This document shows, piece after piece, positions 1 through 9,243 of a stretch of DNA of 64,000 bases (within the stretch, counting starts at the first letter, position 1; each line of letters starts with the position of its first letter). The stretch comes from Chryseobacterium nakagawai (GTDB lineage Bacteria; Bacteroidota; Bacteroidia; Flavobacteriales; Weeksellaceae), in assembly GCF_900637665.1 (NCBI RefSeq), contig NZ_LR134386.1:2224501-2288500 (forward strand), in the 5' to 3' direction. Under the pieces are notes generated by a model that was not told the DNA's origin, ran no database searches, and saw nothing but the letters and a program-made list of their open reading frames with translations. The translations under genes and the position numbers were made by a program.

Positions 1-1
1 A

Positions 2-757
2 ATATTCGTAAAAACAGTACTTAATAAAGTAGATACGCTTCTGCTTAACTTTGATACAGGAACAAGCGATCTTGTCCTTACACAGGAAACATTAAAGAAT
101 AAAATCAAAAGTTCATTAAAATCAGGAACCAATATTCTACAAATCGGAAAAAAAGAATACAAAGATTTTAATATCTACCCGGCACAACTTACCGGTCATG
201 GTACAGATGGTAGATTTGGCTGGGATTTATTTGATGGAATGATTGTAGAATTAAATCATGATAAGGGATTAATGGTTGTACATTCTAAGCTTCCATCTCA
301 TGTAAAATCTCAATATTCCCCGGTTCCAATCAAGTATTTTAATAACGTTTTCTTGGTACAAGTGGGCATTGCTCAAGATAAGATTAAAAATAATGATTGG
401 TATTTGTTTGACACAGGATATCAGAGAACAGCAATGTTGGATGGCCCTTTATTAAATGAGCAGGGATTCCCTACGGATAAAATGACGGTCATTAAAAAAG
501 TAATCATGAAAGGGGCCCAGGGAAATGAAATTCCTGTTATGACCTCCAACCTTCAATCTTTATCATTAGGAAAAACAAAACTAAAAGATATTCCTGTACA
601 GCTCTTATCTCAAAGCAGACCCGTAACAGGCTCCAGAATGAATATTCTGGGTAATGAAATTCTAAAAAGGTTCAACCTATTTTTAGACTTTCAAAAAAAT
701 ATCGTTTATCTAAAACCTAATCAATTGATTAATGCTACTTACATTGAAAGTAAATGA
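2..757 (+). CDS. Retropepsin-like aspartic protease, 5' end outside window
   Basis: The reading frame is open from the first bases of the window, so the N-terminus is missing and the ATG at 239 is internal. Two aspartic-protease signatures are visible: FDTGT at about 50-64, and FDTGY about 58 codons after position 239. Each is followed by hydrophobic strands, and the C-terminus holds an ILGNEIL-RFN-LDF stretch typical of the flap/second-lobe region of retropepsin-like (Asp_protease_2 type) proteins. This fits a two-lobed single-chain aspartyl protease. Whether it is secreted cannot be judged without the N-terminus. It converges on the next gene across a shared hairpin. Family is fairly sure, substrate unknown. 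Confidence 0.75.
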   Translation: MFVKTVLNKVDTLLLNFDTGTSDLVLTQETLKNKIKSSLKSGTNILQIGKKEYKDFNIYPAQLTGHGTDGRFGWDLFDGMIVELNHDKGLMVVHSKLPSHVKSQYSPVPIKYFNNVFLVQVGIAQDKIKNNDWYLFDTGYQRTAMLDGPLLNEQGFPTDKMTVIKKVIMKGAQGNEIPVMTSNLQSLSLGKTKLKDIPVQLLSQSRPVTGSRMNILGNEILKRFNLFLDFQKNIVYLKPNQLINATYIESK

Positions 758-805
758 GTATTTTGATTTCAATAGTATCAATTATATTCAAAATAACATA
801 GCTAA

Positions 806-846
806 TAAAAATTCCCCAGGCAGGTCAATTGCTTGGGGAATTTTTA
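806..846. terminator. Bidirectional terminator between convergent genes
   Basis: A 15-bp stem pairs 806-820 with 832-846 around an 11-nt loop. Its core is attcccca/tggggaat, flanked by A5 and T5 runs, so it can work as an intrinsic terminator in both directions. Confidence 0.85.
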
Positions 847-850
847 TTGT

Positions 851-1864
851 TTAATTTGGAGTGTATTCAGGTTCAGTAATTTCTGTTTGTTCTACCTGTT
901 CTATCTGTTCTGCCTGAGCAGATTGTGGTTTGTTTCTAATTTTTTCTTTGTATTCCTTCTGGAATTGTTTTACGGTTTTGCCAGTGCCATCATGTCTCCA
1001 CCCCGGAGAATAGAAGAGATATTTCAGACGATCTTTGAAAGAAAGTCCTGGCTGTCTAAGGTCCTTTCCAATTCTTCTCCATTCGTAAAAAAGAACGGTA
1101 GCCGGATCTTTAGACTTCATTTTAGGATAGATCCCATATTTTACGGGTACTTCCGGGTCTTCCTTTTCAAATGTTCCGAAGATTTTGTCCCAGATAATTA
1201 ATCCCATTCCCATATTACGGTCCAGATATTTGATGTTACACGCATGGTGCACACGATGGTGGGAAGGTGTTACTAGAATATATTCCAGGAAGCCCATGCT
1301 TTTTATAGATTGCGTATGCACAAAAGTTCCGTAAATCTGAATAGCAGAATAAGCTACCATAACGTGTAGCGGATGAAATCCTACTAATGCCAGAGGGGAG
1401 AAGAACAAATACCTGTATAAAGGTTGAAATACAGGACTTCTGAATCCTGTAGTGATATTGAAATAATCAGAATTATGATGGGTAATATGTACTGCCCAGA
1501 AGACACGGGAATGATGATCTACATAATGATGGACATAGTAGGCGAGATCCTGGGCAAGAAATACTGCAATCCAGTACCATATTCCAACTTCCCAATCAAA
1601 AATGCGATGATAGTAAAAGAACATCATAACAAGCATCGAAAACCCTTTCATAATGATATCCAGGCTGTAATTTAAAAGCGCTAAAAGCACATTGGTAGCC
1701 ACATCTTTTGTTTCATAAAGCTTTTCTTTATTGAAGTGGCTATATGCCATTTCTATAAAAATGATACCTGCAAACATAGGAATGGCCCAGGGATAAACAA
1801 TATCCGGTCCATCACTTTCAAACATTTTACTAAAATCAAACATTTTTTCTGTAAAATTAAGCAT
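851..1864 (-). CDS. Sterol desaturase / fatty acid hydroxylase family membrane protein
   Basis: Integral-membrane di-iron enzyme of the fatty acid hydroxylase superfamily, probably introducing a hydroxyl or double bond into a lipid. Counting from the ATG at 1864 (337 aa), the histidine boxes are HHxxDHH at 112-118, H126-xx-HH130 and SHHRVHH at 201-207, with a further His at 183. They are separated by hydrophobic segments at about 25-42, 56-85, 94-112 and 157-182. The frame continues upstream to a TTG at 1912, but the ATG at 1864 (MLNFTEK) or 1843 (MFDFSKM) is the more credible start. The C-terminal 25 residues are a Gln/Glu-rich tail (EQIEQVEQTE) with no counterpart in the catalytic core. The lipid substrate cannot be told from sequence. 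Confidence 0.85.
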   Translation of the reverse strand: MLNFTEKMFDFSKMFESDGPDIVYPWAIPMFAGIIFIEMAYSHFNKEKLYETKDVATNVLLALLNYSLDIIMKGFSMLVMMFFYYHRIFDWEVGIWYWIAVFLAQDLAYYVHHYVDHHSRVFWAVHITHHNSDYFNITTGFRSPVFQPLYRYLFFSPLALVGFHPLHVMVAYSAIQIYGTFVHTQSIKSMGFLEYILVTPSHHRVHHACNIKYLDRNMGMGLIIWDKIFGTFEKEDPEVPVKYGIYPKMKSKDPATVLFYEWRRIGKDLRQPGLSFKDRLKYLFYSPGWRHDGTGKTVKQFQKEYKEKIRNKPQSAQAEQIEQVEQTEITEPEYTPN

Positions 1865-2239
1865 TAAATAGATAAAATGGGAATTTTTTAGAGTTAATAT
1901 GAGGTTTTGCAAGTGTTTTAATAAAAATTTAATAAAAAAATAAGATGCTGATTGTGAAATATTCTTGTTTTCTTGTAAAATAGGTTGTGAATACTGCTCT
2001 ATTCTGTGCTGAATTTTATTAAACCAAGGAATCTCTGGAGGATTGATGAATAAAAGAGAATTCTACTCACTATTTTGTAATAACTCTAAAGTTTTTTTCG
2101 TAATTTGCTGCTAAGTTGTTCATACTTAAAATGTTGTGTGTTTTAATGTAACTTGCTGTTTTCCAAAATGATGAGCAGTGTTCTTAATAGCATTTCAGAG
2201 TACACAGCTAATGATTAAATGGAAGACTAAGACTAAGTT
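1865..2239. other. AT-rich divergent intergenic region
   Basis: About 375 bases separate the divergent desaturase and amylase genes. No credible ORF, RNA gene or strong repeat is visible. The region must contain both promoters, but I find no full TAnnTTTG match; tattttgt near 2070 lacks one T of the consensus. Confidence 0.4.
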
Positions 2240-4102
2240 ATGAGAAGAATATATATAATTTTTGCCCTTTCTGCTGCTTCAATAGCATTTTCCCAGTCAA
2301 GAGTGTTGGAAAAAGTAGAACCTGCTTTCTGGTGGAAGGGAATGAAAAATCCCGAACTTCAGATCCTTGTTTATGGAAAAGGAATTGGCAATAATGAAAT
2401 CTCACTTTCAGATGGAGTGAAAATTAAAGACATTCAAAAAGTAGAAAATCCGAATTATGTTTTTATTACAGTCAATACTAATGACATCAACGTTCCGAAG
2501 TTTACCATTAATATTGAAAAAAATAAAAAGAATATTGGATCTTATACCTATGAGCTGAAGCAGAGAAATTCTGGATCTGCAGACAGGGAATCATATACTT
2601 CAAAAGATGTGATGTACCTGATTATGCCAGATCGCTTTGCGAATGGGAATGAAAATAACGACTCCGTTCCGGAATTAACTGAAAAAGCAGATCGCAGTTT
2701 GCCTAACGGAAGACATGGAGGAGATCTTCGGGGAATTATCAACAATCTTGACTATATTCAAAACCTTGGTGCAACGGCTGTTTGGTTAACACCTGTCAAT
2801 GAAGATAATGAAAAAGTATACTCTTACCATGGATATGCTCAAACCGATCTTTATAAAATTGATGCCCGCTACGGAACCAATGAAGATTATAAAAAACTTT
2901 CCCAGGAATTAAACAAAAGAAATATGAAGCTGGTGATGGATTATGTTACCAATCACTGGGGTATTTCACACTGGATGATAAAAGATCTTCCCACAAAAGA
3001 CTGGATTCATTGGTTCAAAGAAGGGGAGAATGGCTTCAAGAGATCTAATTATAAAATATCCACGCAATTTGATCCTAACGCTTCGGAAATGGATAAGAAA
3101 TATGCATTGGATGGATGGTTTGATAAAACAATGCCTGATATCAACCAGAAAAATCCATTGGTTTTAAAATATTTAACCCAAAATGCCATTTGGTGGATTG
3201 AATACGCTGAATTAGGAGGTTTCCGGGTAGATACCTATCCTTACAATGACAAGGAAGCTATGGCAAAGTGGGCTAAAGCAATTACGGATGAATATCCGAA
3301 ATTTAATATCGTAGGAGAAACCTGGCTGGGAACAGCAGGACAAATTTCAGCCTGGCAAAGAAATTCAAAAACAGGAGAAGCTGCCGGATACAATTCAAAT
3401 CTGCCCTCTGTAATGGATTTTACTTTGTTTGGAGATATGCCGAAAGCTTTTAAAGAAGAAGAAGGGTGGGACAAAGGCTTGATAAAGCTTTATGATTCAT
3501 TTAGCAGTGATTTCCTTTATCCGGATATCAATAATGTCATGGTCTTCTTTGAAAATCATGATACCGAAAGATGGAATGAGATCTTCAATGCAAGTCCTAA
3601 TGCCTACAAAATGGGATTGACTTTGATCTCAACGGTCCGAGGAATTCCACAGATCTATTATGGTTCCGAAGTAGGAATGCGTGGAAATAAAGAAAAAGGA
3701 GGTGATGCTGATATCCGCAGAGATTTTCCGGGCGGCTGGAAATCTGATAAACAGAATGCTTTCAATCCTGCAACACAGACTTCTGACCAAAAAGAATTTT
3801 ATCAGTTTACACAAAAACTACTGAACTGGAGAAAAGGAAAAGAAGTCATTCATACCGGAAAAACAAAAAACTTTGTTCCTAAAGATAATGTTTTCAGTTA
3901 TTTCAGATACAATGAGAAGGAAAGTGTAATGGTAGTCATCAACAATAATAAAAAAGATCAGACGTTAGACTTAAAATATTTTGAAGAATCATTAAAAGGA
4001 TTTTCCAGAGGAAAAGACGTTATTTCAGGAAAGGAATTTACATTACAGAATACTTTGACAATTCCTGCTAAAACACCACTAATCATTGAACTTGAAAAAT
4101 AA
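2240..4102 (+). CDS. Exported alpha-amylase family glycoside hydrolase (GH13, cyclomaltodextrinase/neopullulanase type)
   Basis: Hydrolyses alpha-glucans or maltodextrins in the periplasm. A signal peptide (about 1-19, ending AFSQ) is followed by an Ig-like N-terminal domain of cyclomaltodextrinases (about 22-105), a TIM barrel (about 125-520) and a short beta C-domain (about 545-620). The four GH13 regions are present: DYVTNHW; GFRVD with nucleophile D331; VGETW with acid/base E360; FENHD with D441. At 620 aa it has the length of SusA-type enzymes. It starts an operon with the NTF2-like gene 9 nt downstream and the carrier 14 nt after that, which suggests maltodextrin breakdown followed by uptake. 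Exact specificity is not decidable here. Confidence 0.92.
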   Translation: MRRIYIIFALSAASIAFSQSRVLEKVEPAFWWKGMKNPELQILVYGKGIGNNEISLSDGVKIKDIQKVENPNYVFITVNTNDINVPKFTINIEKNKKNIGSYTYELKQRNSGSADRESYTSKDVMYLIMPDRFANGNENNDSVPELTEKADRSLPNGRHGGDLRGIINNLDYIQNLGATAVWLTPVNEDNEKVYSYHGYAQTDLYKIDARYGTNEDYKKLSQELNKRNMKLVMDYVTNHWGISHWMIKDLPTKDWIHWFKEGENGFKRSNYKISTQFDPNASEMDKKYALDGWFDKTMPDINQKNPLVLKYLTQNAIWWIEYAELGGFRVDTYPYNDKEAMAKWAKAITDEYPKFNIVGETWLGTAGQISAWQRNSKTGEAAGYNSNLPSVMDFTLFGDMPKAFKEEEGWDKGLIKLYDSFSSDFLYPDINNVMVFFENHDTERWNEIFNASPNAYKMGLTLISTVRGIPQIYYGSEVGMRGNKEKGGDADIRRDFPGGWKSDKQNAFNPATQTSDQKEFYQFTQKLLNWRKGKEVIHTGKTKNFVPKDNVFSYFRYNEKESVMVVINNNKKDQTLDLKYFEESLKGFSRGKDVISGKEFTLQNTLTIPAKTPLIIELEK

Positions 4103-4111
4103 AAAATACCT

Positions 4112-4633
4112 ATGAAAAAATTAATAGCTGTTCATACACTCATCCTGTTTTTATTTGGATTTACAGTAGTATCAGCACAATCAAACAAAACATTTGAAAA
4201 AGAAAAATCAGAGATCAGCACCATGCTTGATGCTTTCAATGTAGCTGCTGCAAAAGCTGATTATACGGAGTACTTTAATTTTTTTGCTGATGAATCCACC
4301 TTTATCGGTACAGATGCTACTGAAATCTGGAATAAAAAAGAATTCATGGTTTGGGCAAAGCCTCATTTCGATAAAAAGAAAACCTGGAATTTTACAGCAT
4401 TAAAAAGAAATATTCATTTCAATAAAGATGGAAAATTGGCGTGGTTTGATGAATTACTGGATACTCAAATGAAAATCTGCCGTGGTTCAGGTGTTGTAGA
4501 AAAAATCAACGGCCAATGGAAAGTCAAACAATACGTCCTTTCTATGACAGTCCCTAATGATGTTGTAGATAAAGTAGTGGCTGATAAAACAGCCCTTGAA
4601 GACGTTTTGATTAAAGAATTAAAAACAAAATAA
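4112..4633 (+). CDS. Exported NTF2/SnoaL-like (DUF4440-type) protein
   Basis: 173 aa with a signal peptide (about 1-22, ending VVSAQ). The rest has the cone-shaped NTF2-like pattern: an N-terminal helix (EISTMLDAFNVAAAKADY), a YFNFFADESTFIGTDATEIW stretch, and beta strands ending in a GQWKVKQYVLSM segment. Such domains bind small molecules or act as enzymes; no catalytic residues can be assigned. It lies 9 nt after the amylase and 14 nt before the transporter, so it is co-transcribed with them. Its link to glucan use is inferred only from this position. Confidence 0.75.
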   Translation: MKKLIAVHTLILFLFGFTVVSAQSNKTFEKEKSEISTMLDAFNVAAAKADYTEYFNFFADESTFIGTDATEIWNKKEFMVWAKPHFDKKKTWNFTALKRNIHFNKDGKLAWFDELLDTQMKICRGSGVVEKINGQWKVKQYVLSMTVPNDVVDKVVADKTALEDVLIKELKTK

Positions 4634-4647
4634 GCATAAAGATAACG

Positions 4648-6030
4648 ATGGCTGGAAAAATGAAACCGGAACTTTCACTTACTCAGATTATCAACATGAG
4701 TATGGGGTTCCTGGGAATCCAAATGGCATTCGGATTACAGAATGGAAATGCAAGCCGTATTCTTGCTAATTTAGGAGCAGATGTTCACGAATTATCCTGG
4801 TTCTGGCTGGTAGCTCCCATTACGGGACTCATTGTGCAGCCTATTATCGGACATATGGGAGATAATACCTGGAGTCCGTTGGGGAGAAGGAAACCTTATT
4901 TCCTGATTGGTGCTGTTTTGTGTGCTATAGGATTGGTATTGCTTCCGAATGCTGCTTCTGTAACTCAAATGTTTGCTGCTAACGCCCTTTTATTAGCTGT
5001 AATTTTCCTGGCGATGATGGATGCTTCCGTAAATGTTGCCATGGAACCCTTCAGAGCTTTGGTGGGTGATATGCTTCCCAAACATCAGGGAACAATTGGG
5101 TTTTCGGTACAAACGATTCTGATCGGTTTTGGAGCTGTACTGGGGTCTTATTTACCGGATTGGCTGACTAAATTAGGAGTGTCTAACGTAGCACCTAAAG
5201 GTTTTGTTGCTGACAATGTAATTTATTCCTTTTATGTAGGAGCAGTATTACTGATTATTTCTATTCTGTATACCATTATTACAACTAAAGAATACTCTCC
5301 TGAAGAATTTGCTGCATTTGAAGATGGAAAAGAGATAGAGCATGAAAAATCTAAATTCTCCGATATCTTTAAAGATTTTGCAGGTATTCCTGCTCAAATG
5401 AAAAAACTGGGAATTGTTCAGTTCTTCTCATGGTTTGCATTATTTACGATGTGGGTATTTACCACTAGTGCTTTGGCCACCCATCATTTGGGACTCTCTC
5501 CTGAAGATACCCATTCAAAAGCATTCAATGACGCCGGAGATTTAACAGGTAAGTTGTTTGGAATGTACAACCTGTGGGCTATTCCTTTTGCATTTTTACT
5601 GACACCGATTGCTAAATGGATAGGTAAAAAGCAGACCCACGCTTTAGCTTTATTATGTGGAGGTTTAGGATTAATTTCTATGTATTTTATTAAAGATGTA
5701 GATCATCTATGGATTTCAATGATTGGATTAGGATTTGCCTGGGCCAGTATCCTGGCAATGCCTTATGCAATGTTGATTGAAGTGATTCCACAGAGAAAAA
5801 TGGGCGTTTATATGGGAATATTCAATTTCTTTATTGTCATTCCGCAGATCATCAATGGTTTATTTGGGGGACCTATTGTAAGCAGTATTTTTGGCAAACA
5901 AGCCATGGATTATGTGGTGGTAGGTGGGGTCTGCATGCTGATTGGGGCTGTAGTAACGATGATCTTTGTTAAATCTGAGGATGAAACACCTAAAGAGATT
6001 GAAGAAGAGATCAAGCAGGTACATTTTTAG
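4648..6030 (+). CDS. MFS sugar transporter, GPH/SLC45-like (maltose/maltodextrin symporter candidate)
   Basis: 460 aa with about 12 membrane spans. The loop after span 2 reads GHMGDNTWSPLGRRKPY, the signature of sucrose/maltose proton symporters of the SLC45/GPH group, and span 1 carries GIQMAFGLQNGNASRI. A long central cytoplasmic loop (about 210-255) is charged. It is the last gene of the amylase operon, so the likely cargo is maltose or short maltodextrins made by the GH13 enzyme. The family is clear; the substrate is inferred from context. Confidence 0.85.
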   Translation: MAGKMKPELSLTQIINMSMGFLGIQMAFGLQNGNASRILANLGADVHELSWFWLVAPITGLIVQPIIGHMGDNTWSPLGRRKPYFLIGAVLCAIGLVLLPNAASVTQMFAANALLLAVIFLAMMDASVNVAMEPFRALVGDMLPKHQGTIGFSVQTILIGFGAVLGSYLPDWLTKLGVSNVAPKGFVADNVIYSFYVGAVLLIISILYTIITTKEYSPEEFAAFEDGKEIEHEKSKFSDIFKDFAGIPAQMKKLGIVQFFSWFALFTMWVFTTSALATHHLGLSPEDTHSKAFNDAGDLTGKLFGMYNLWAIPFAFLLTPIAKWIGKKQTHALALLCGGLGLISMYFIKDVDHLWISMIGLGFAWASILAMPYAMLIEVIPQRKMGVYMGIFNFFIVIPQIINGLFGGPIVSSIFGKQAMDYVVVGGVCMLIGAVVTMIFVKSEDETPKEIEEEIKQVHF

Positions 6031-6340
6031 TTAAATATATAAAGACGACAATCGACAAGCATAACATCTATAAAATAATAGTATCAAAATTCACTAGAAG
6101 CGGGCTTTAGCCCGCTTTCATATTTTAAATCCCTTCCAAAACCTATATCACTTTTCATTATAATTTATAATAATCTCACAGATTGGATTAAAAATTAAAT
6201 TGAGTAATACCTTATTACGTAGATAAAAATCTGCGGAATCTGTGTGAAATAAAAATATGTTCAATAGGTTGAAAATTAACATTTTGTTAAGCTGGTTCTG
6301 ACTTTTTTATCTCTAAATTAGATACACCAAATTCTAAAAA
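6031..6340. repeat. Intergenic region with two repeat elements
   Basis: Two structures are visible. At 6098-6117 a palindrome (8-bp arms aagcgggc/gcccgctt, loop ttta) recurs with 10-bp arms at 25241-25264 and may also end the maltodextrin operon. At 6173-6250 an imperfect inverted repeat has arms atctcacagattgga and tctgcggaatctgtgtga; the 19-nt right-arm unit starting near 6229 recurs with three differences at about 9098-9116. No ORF is visible. The GMC gene promoter should lie near 6315 (taaattag, 7 of 8 matches to TAnnTTTG). Confidence 0.6.
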
Positions 6341-7870
6341 ATGTACGATATCATCATCATAGGAACCGGAGCTGGTGGTTCTACTATCGCTTATAAACTG
6401 GCTGATAGTGGAAAGAAGATACTGATTCTGGAAAGAGGAGATTATGTTCCGGTGGAAAAAGAAAACTGGAATTCTGTAGAGGTTTTTCAGAAAAACAGAT
6501 ATACAACAACCGAGGTTTGGCTGGATAAACACGGAAAGACTTTTCGACCGGGAATGCACTATAATGTGGGTGGAAATACCAAATTCTATGGAGCAGCTTT
6601 ATTTCGTCTAAGAGAAGAGGATTTTAAGGAAATTCAGCATTATGATGGTGTTTCTCCTGCCTGGCCTATCCAATATGATGATTTAAAAGCTTATTATTTG
6701 GAAGCCGAAAAACTTTTTTATGTGCATGGAAAAAGAGGATCTGATCCTACTGAGCCTTTTGAATCGGAACCTTATCCTCATTTGCCATTACCTCACGAAC
6801 CAAGAATTCAGGAAATTGTTGATGAATTAACAGATTATGGACTGCATCCTTTTGAATTGCCCATCGGAGTCAACTTTAAGCCTCACAGTACTGCTAATGC
6901 TCCTTATACATTAGATCGTTTTGATGGCTTCCCCGATGCTTCTGAAAGAAAAGCAGATGCTCATCTTTGTGCCTTGTCAAAAGCATTGGAATATCCAGAT
7001 GTAGAATTGATGACGAATGCAAAAGTTGTAAAGCTCAATACCGATAGCTCAGGAAAAAGAATTACTGAAGTTATTATAGAACAGGGAGATGGCACCAAAG
7101 CATTGACCGCAGATCTTGTCGTTCTTTCAGCAGGAGCAATTAACTCGGCAGCAATATTGTTGCAAAGTAAAAACAATCAGTTTCCCAATGGGCTTGCCAA
7201 TACTTCAGACCAGGTGGGAAGAAACTATATGTTTCATCAGAATACAGCTTTGATCGCTTTGTATACGGAGCCTAATCCTACAAAATTTGGAAAGACATTT
7301 GGAATCAACGATTTCTATCATGCTGCCAGAGGATATGAATTTCCTTTAGGACATATTCAGATGTTAGGCAAATCAGATGAAAACCAGATTAAAGCAGACA
7401 GTCCGATTCCTGCTCCAGGCTTTACCTTTGATTTAATGGCAAAACATGCGGTTGATTTCTGGCTGACCTCAGAAGATTTACCGGATTCTGAAAACCGGGT
7501 AACGGTCGAAGACGGACAAATTAAAATTAGTTACACAGACAATAACCAGAAAGGACATGAGTTCTTAAAAGCAGAATTGATCAAAGCTTTAAAAGCATCA
7601 GGGAAATTTGAAAGCTTCCTCTTCAAAGGATATTACTTCAGTAAAGGAATGGATATTGCATCACCCGCCCATCAAAATGGAACAACAAAGATGGGGCTTG
7701 ATCCTGAAACTTCGGTAGTTGATACTTACTGCAAAGCCCATGATCTGGAAAATCTATACATTGTGGACGGCGGATTCTTTGTTTCCAGCGGAGCGGTAAA
7801 TCCGGCGCTTACGATTATTGCAATGGCCTTAAGAGTAGGAGAGTATCTCAAAAATGATGTTTTAAAGTAA
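6341..7870 (+). CDS. GMC family oxidoreductase (FAD-dependent)
   Basis: FAD-dependent dehydrogenase/oxidase acting on an alcohol or sugar-like substrate. The N-terminus is an ADP-binding fold (GTGAGG, G8/G10/G13, with acidic E31 ending beta-2, LILERG). The second GMC block (NVGGNTKFYGAALFR) lies at about 77-90. The C-terminal GMC domain holds the catalytic-region HQNGTTKMG and the closing FAD contact DGGFFVSSGAVNPALTI at about 475-495. No signal peptide or Tat motif is present, so it should be cytoplasmic. An MFS gene starts 4 nt after its stop, suggesting paired uptake and oxidation of one compound. Substrate unknown. Confidence 0.87.
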   Translation: MYDIIIIGTGAGGSTIAYKLADSGKKILILERGDYVPVEKENWNSVEVFQKNRYTTTEVWLDKHGKTFRPGMHYNVGGNTKFYGAALFRLREEDFKEIQHYDGVSPAWPIQYDDLKAYYLEAEKLFYVHGKRGSDPTEPFESEPYPHLPLPHEPRIQEIVDELTDYGLHPFELPIGVNFKPHSTANAPYTLDRFDGFPDASERKADAHLCALSKALEYPDVELMTNAKVVKLNTDSSGKRITEVIIEQGDGTKALTADLVVLSAGAINSAAILLQSKNNQFPNGLANTSDQVGRNYMFHQNTALIALYTEPNPTKFGKTFGINDFYHAARGYEFPLGHIQMLGKSDENQIKADSPIPAPGFTFDLMAKHAVDFWLTSEDLPDSENRVTVEDGQIKISYTDNNQKGHEFLKAELIKALKASGKFESFLFKGYYFSKGMDIASPAHQNGTTKMGLDPETSVVDTYCKAHDLENLYIVDGGFFVSSGAVNPALTIIAMALRVGEYLKNDVLK

Positions 7871-7874
7871 ATTG

Positions 7875-9041
7875 ATGGATTCTAAGAAACTTATTATCAT
7901 TGTTGTTTTCTTATTGGCCTTTCTTACCGGAGTAAATTTTGTGATTTTTCCGGCATTGGGAAATGCTTTTATGGATTCTTCTTTGTTTGCACTTTCTTCC
8001 TCTCAGTTTGGTAATTTGTTTGTACCTCAGGTAATCTGTATTATTGTTTCATGTTTAAGTGCCCCGTTTTTGGTTAATAAATGGGGACCTAAGATAATGT
8101 TAGCTATTGGTGTATTGTTAATGCTTGCCTCAACAGGTACTCTATGGTTTCTGCATTATTTTATCACTGAAAAATCATTATTGTTTCCTATACTCTTGAT
8201 TTTAGTTGCCTGTACAGGAATGGGATTTGGATTTTCCATTACAACCCTCAACCCTTTGGCCGCGAGTTTATTTGAGAAAAAAAACTCTTCAGCTATTTTA
8301 ATCCTTCAGTTTCTGGTAGGATTGGGGACGTCAACCTCTCCATTGATGATGAATGTGATAGGAGATGTTAAATATTGGATGTATGTTCCCGGATTAATAT
8401 TCATTGTGGTGAGCTTTGTTTTCATCGTCTTTTTATTGCTTAAAATTGATAAAGGAACATTTTTCGAGCTTCCTGATCATTTTAAAATTCCTCAAAAGCT
8501 ATGGATATTTTTTGCTGCTATCATTTTATACGGTTGTGTAGAAGGAACTTTTGGGAGTTTTGGAGGGGTAATTCTTAAAAATAAAGGGTTGGATAATGGT
8601 AATGCAAGCCTTGGCTTATCTTTATTCTGGGGTGGAATTGCTTTAAACAGGCTTTTATTCGGAGTATTTTCTAAAAAATTTGACTTGTCTTTATTCTTTA
8701 TAACCGCTCCACTTTGGGTAGGTCTTTTACTTTTACTGCTGCTGATCTATCCCAATATCCATATTTTATTACTGATGATGTTTTTAATAGGATTTTGTAT
8801 GGGAAGTATATTTCCTGGTTCTATGGGTTGGGGCACGGTTGAATTTCCAACCTATTCAGTGTTAGTTTCAGGATTTCTTATGGCTGCCAATCAAATCGGA
8901 ACCGGGATTGTAACGAATGTTCTTGGGCATTTTTCTAATTATATCTCTGTCATTCTTGGAATACTGATAGTGCTGATGTTGATTATCTGTGTCTTATTCT
9001 TTTATTTGAAGAAAGGGTCTAAAATTAAAGAAGCATTTTAG
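7875..9041 (+). CDS. MFS transporter
   Basis: 388 aa hydrophobic protein with about 12 predicted spans (first at about 5-25). The N-half has an MFS-like loop (NKWGPKIMLAIGVLLML) and a glycine-rich span (ACTGMGFGFSITTLNPLAASLF). The frame permits a TTG at 7872, but the following ATG at 7875 is chosen. It lies 4 nt after the GMC oxidoreductase stop and should be translationally linked to it. It resembles FucP/NarK-like carriers only loosely, so cargo is not assigned; context suggests the oxidoreductase substrate. Confidence 0.8.
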   Translation: MDSKKLIIIVVFLLAFLTGVNFVIFPALGNAFMDSSLFALSSSQFGNLFVPQVICIIVSCLSAPFLVNKWGPKIMLAIGVLLMLASTGTLWFLHYFITEKSLLFPILLILVACTGMGFGFSITTLNPLAASLFEKKNSSAILILQFLVGLGTSTSPLMMNVIGDVKYWMYVPGLIFIVVSFVFIVFLLLKIDKGTFFELPDHFKIPQKLWIFFAAIILYGCVEGTFGSFGGVILKNKGLDNGNASLGLSLFWGGIALNRLLFGVFSKKFDLSLFFITAPLWVGLLLLLLLIYPNIHILLLMMFLIGFCMGSIFPGSMGWGTVEFPTYSVLVSGFLMAANQIGTGIVTNVLGHFSNYISVILGILIVLMLIICVLFFYLKKGSKIKEAF

Positions 9042-9216
9042 GAAAAGGAGATAAGAGTTGGCTGGAATCTGAAAAACAGGAAGAATAAAACATAAACATC
9101 TGTAGAATATGTGTGATCTGCGAGAAAGCTATCCTAACCTTTATCTTTCACAGCCTTCTTTGTCCTTAAGTTTTCTTTCTTATCTTACATCAACTTTTTA
9201 TGACCATTCCATCCCG

Positions 9217-9224
9217 TACATTTG
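9217..9224 (+). promoter_or_regulatory. Bacteroidota -7 promoter box for pirin gene
   Basis: TACATTTG matches TAnnTTTG fully. It lies 20 nt before the ATG at 9244 and inside the longer upstream open frame, so the mRNA would begin near 9231. This favours the start at 9244. Confidence 0.7.
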
Positions 9225-9243
9225 TACCATAAATAATCAAGAA

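Noticed and set aside
833..1201. 122-aa plus-strand ORF
   Set aside because: It lies wholly opposite the desaturase gene, is Phe/Leu-rich nonsense and has no promoter or domain.
9109..9243. 45-codon N-terminal extension of pirin
   Set aside because: It reads through a dispersed repeat and the promoter box at 9217, and pirins begin at the ATG at 9244.
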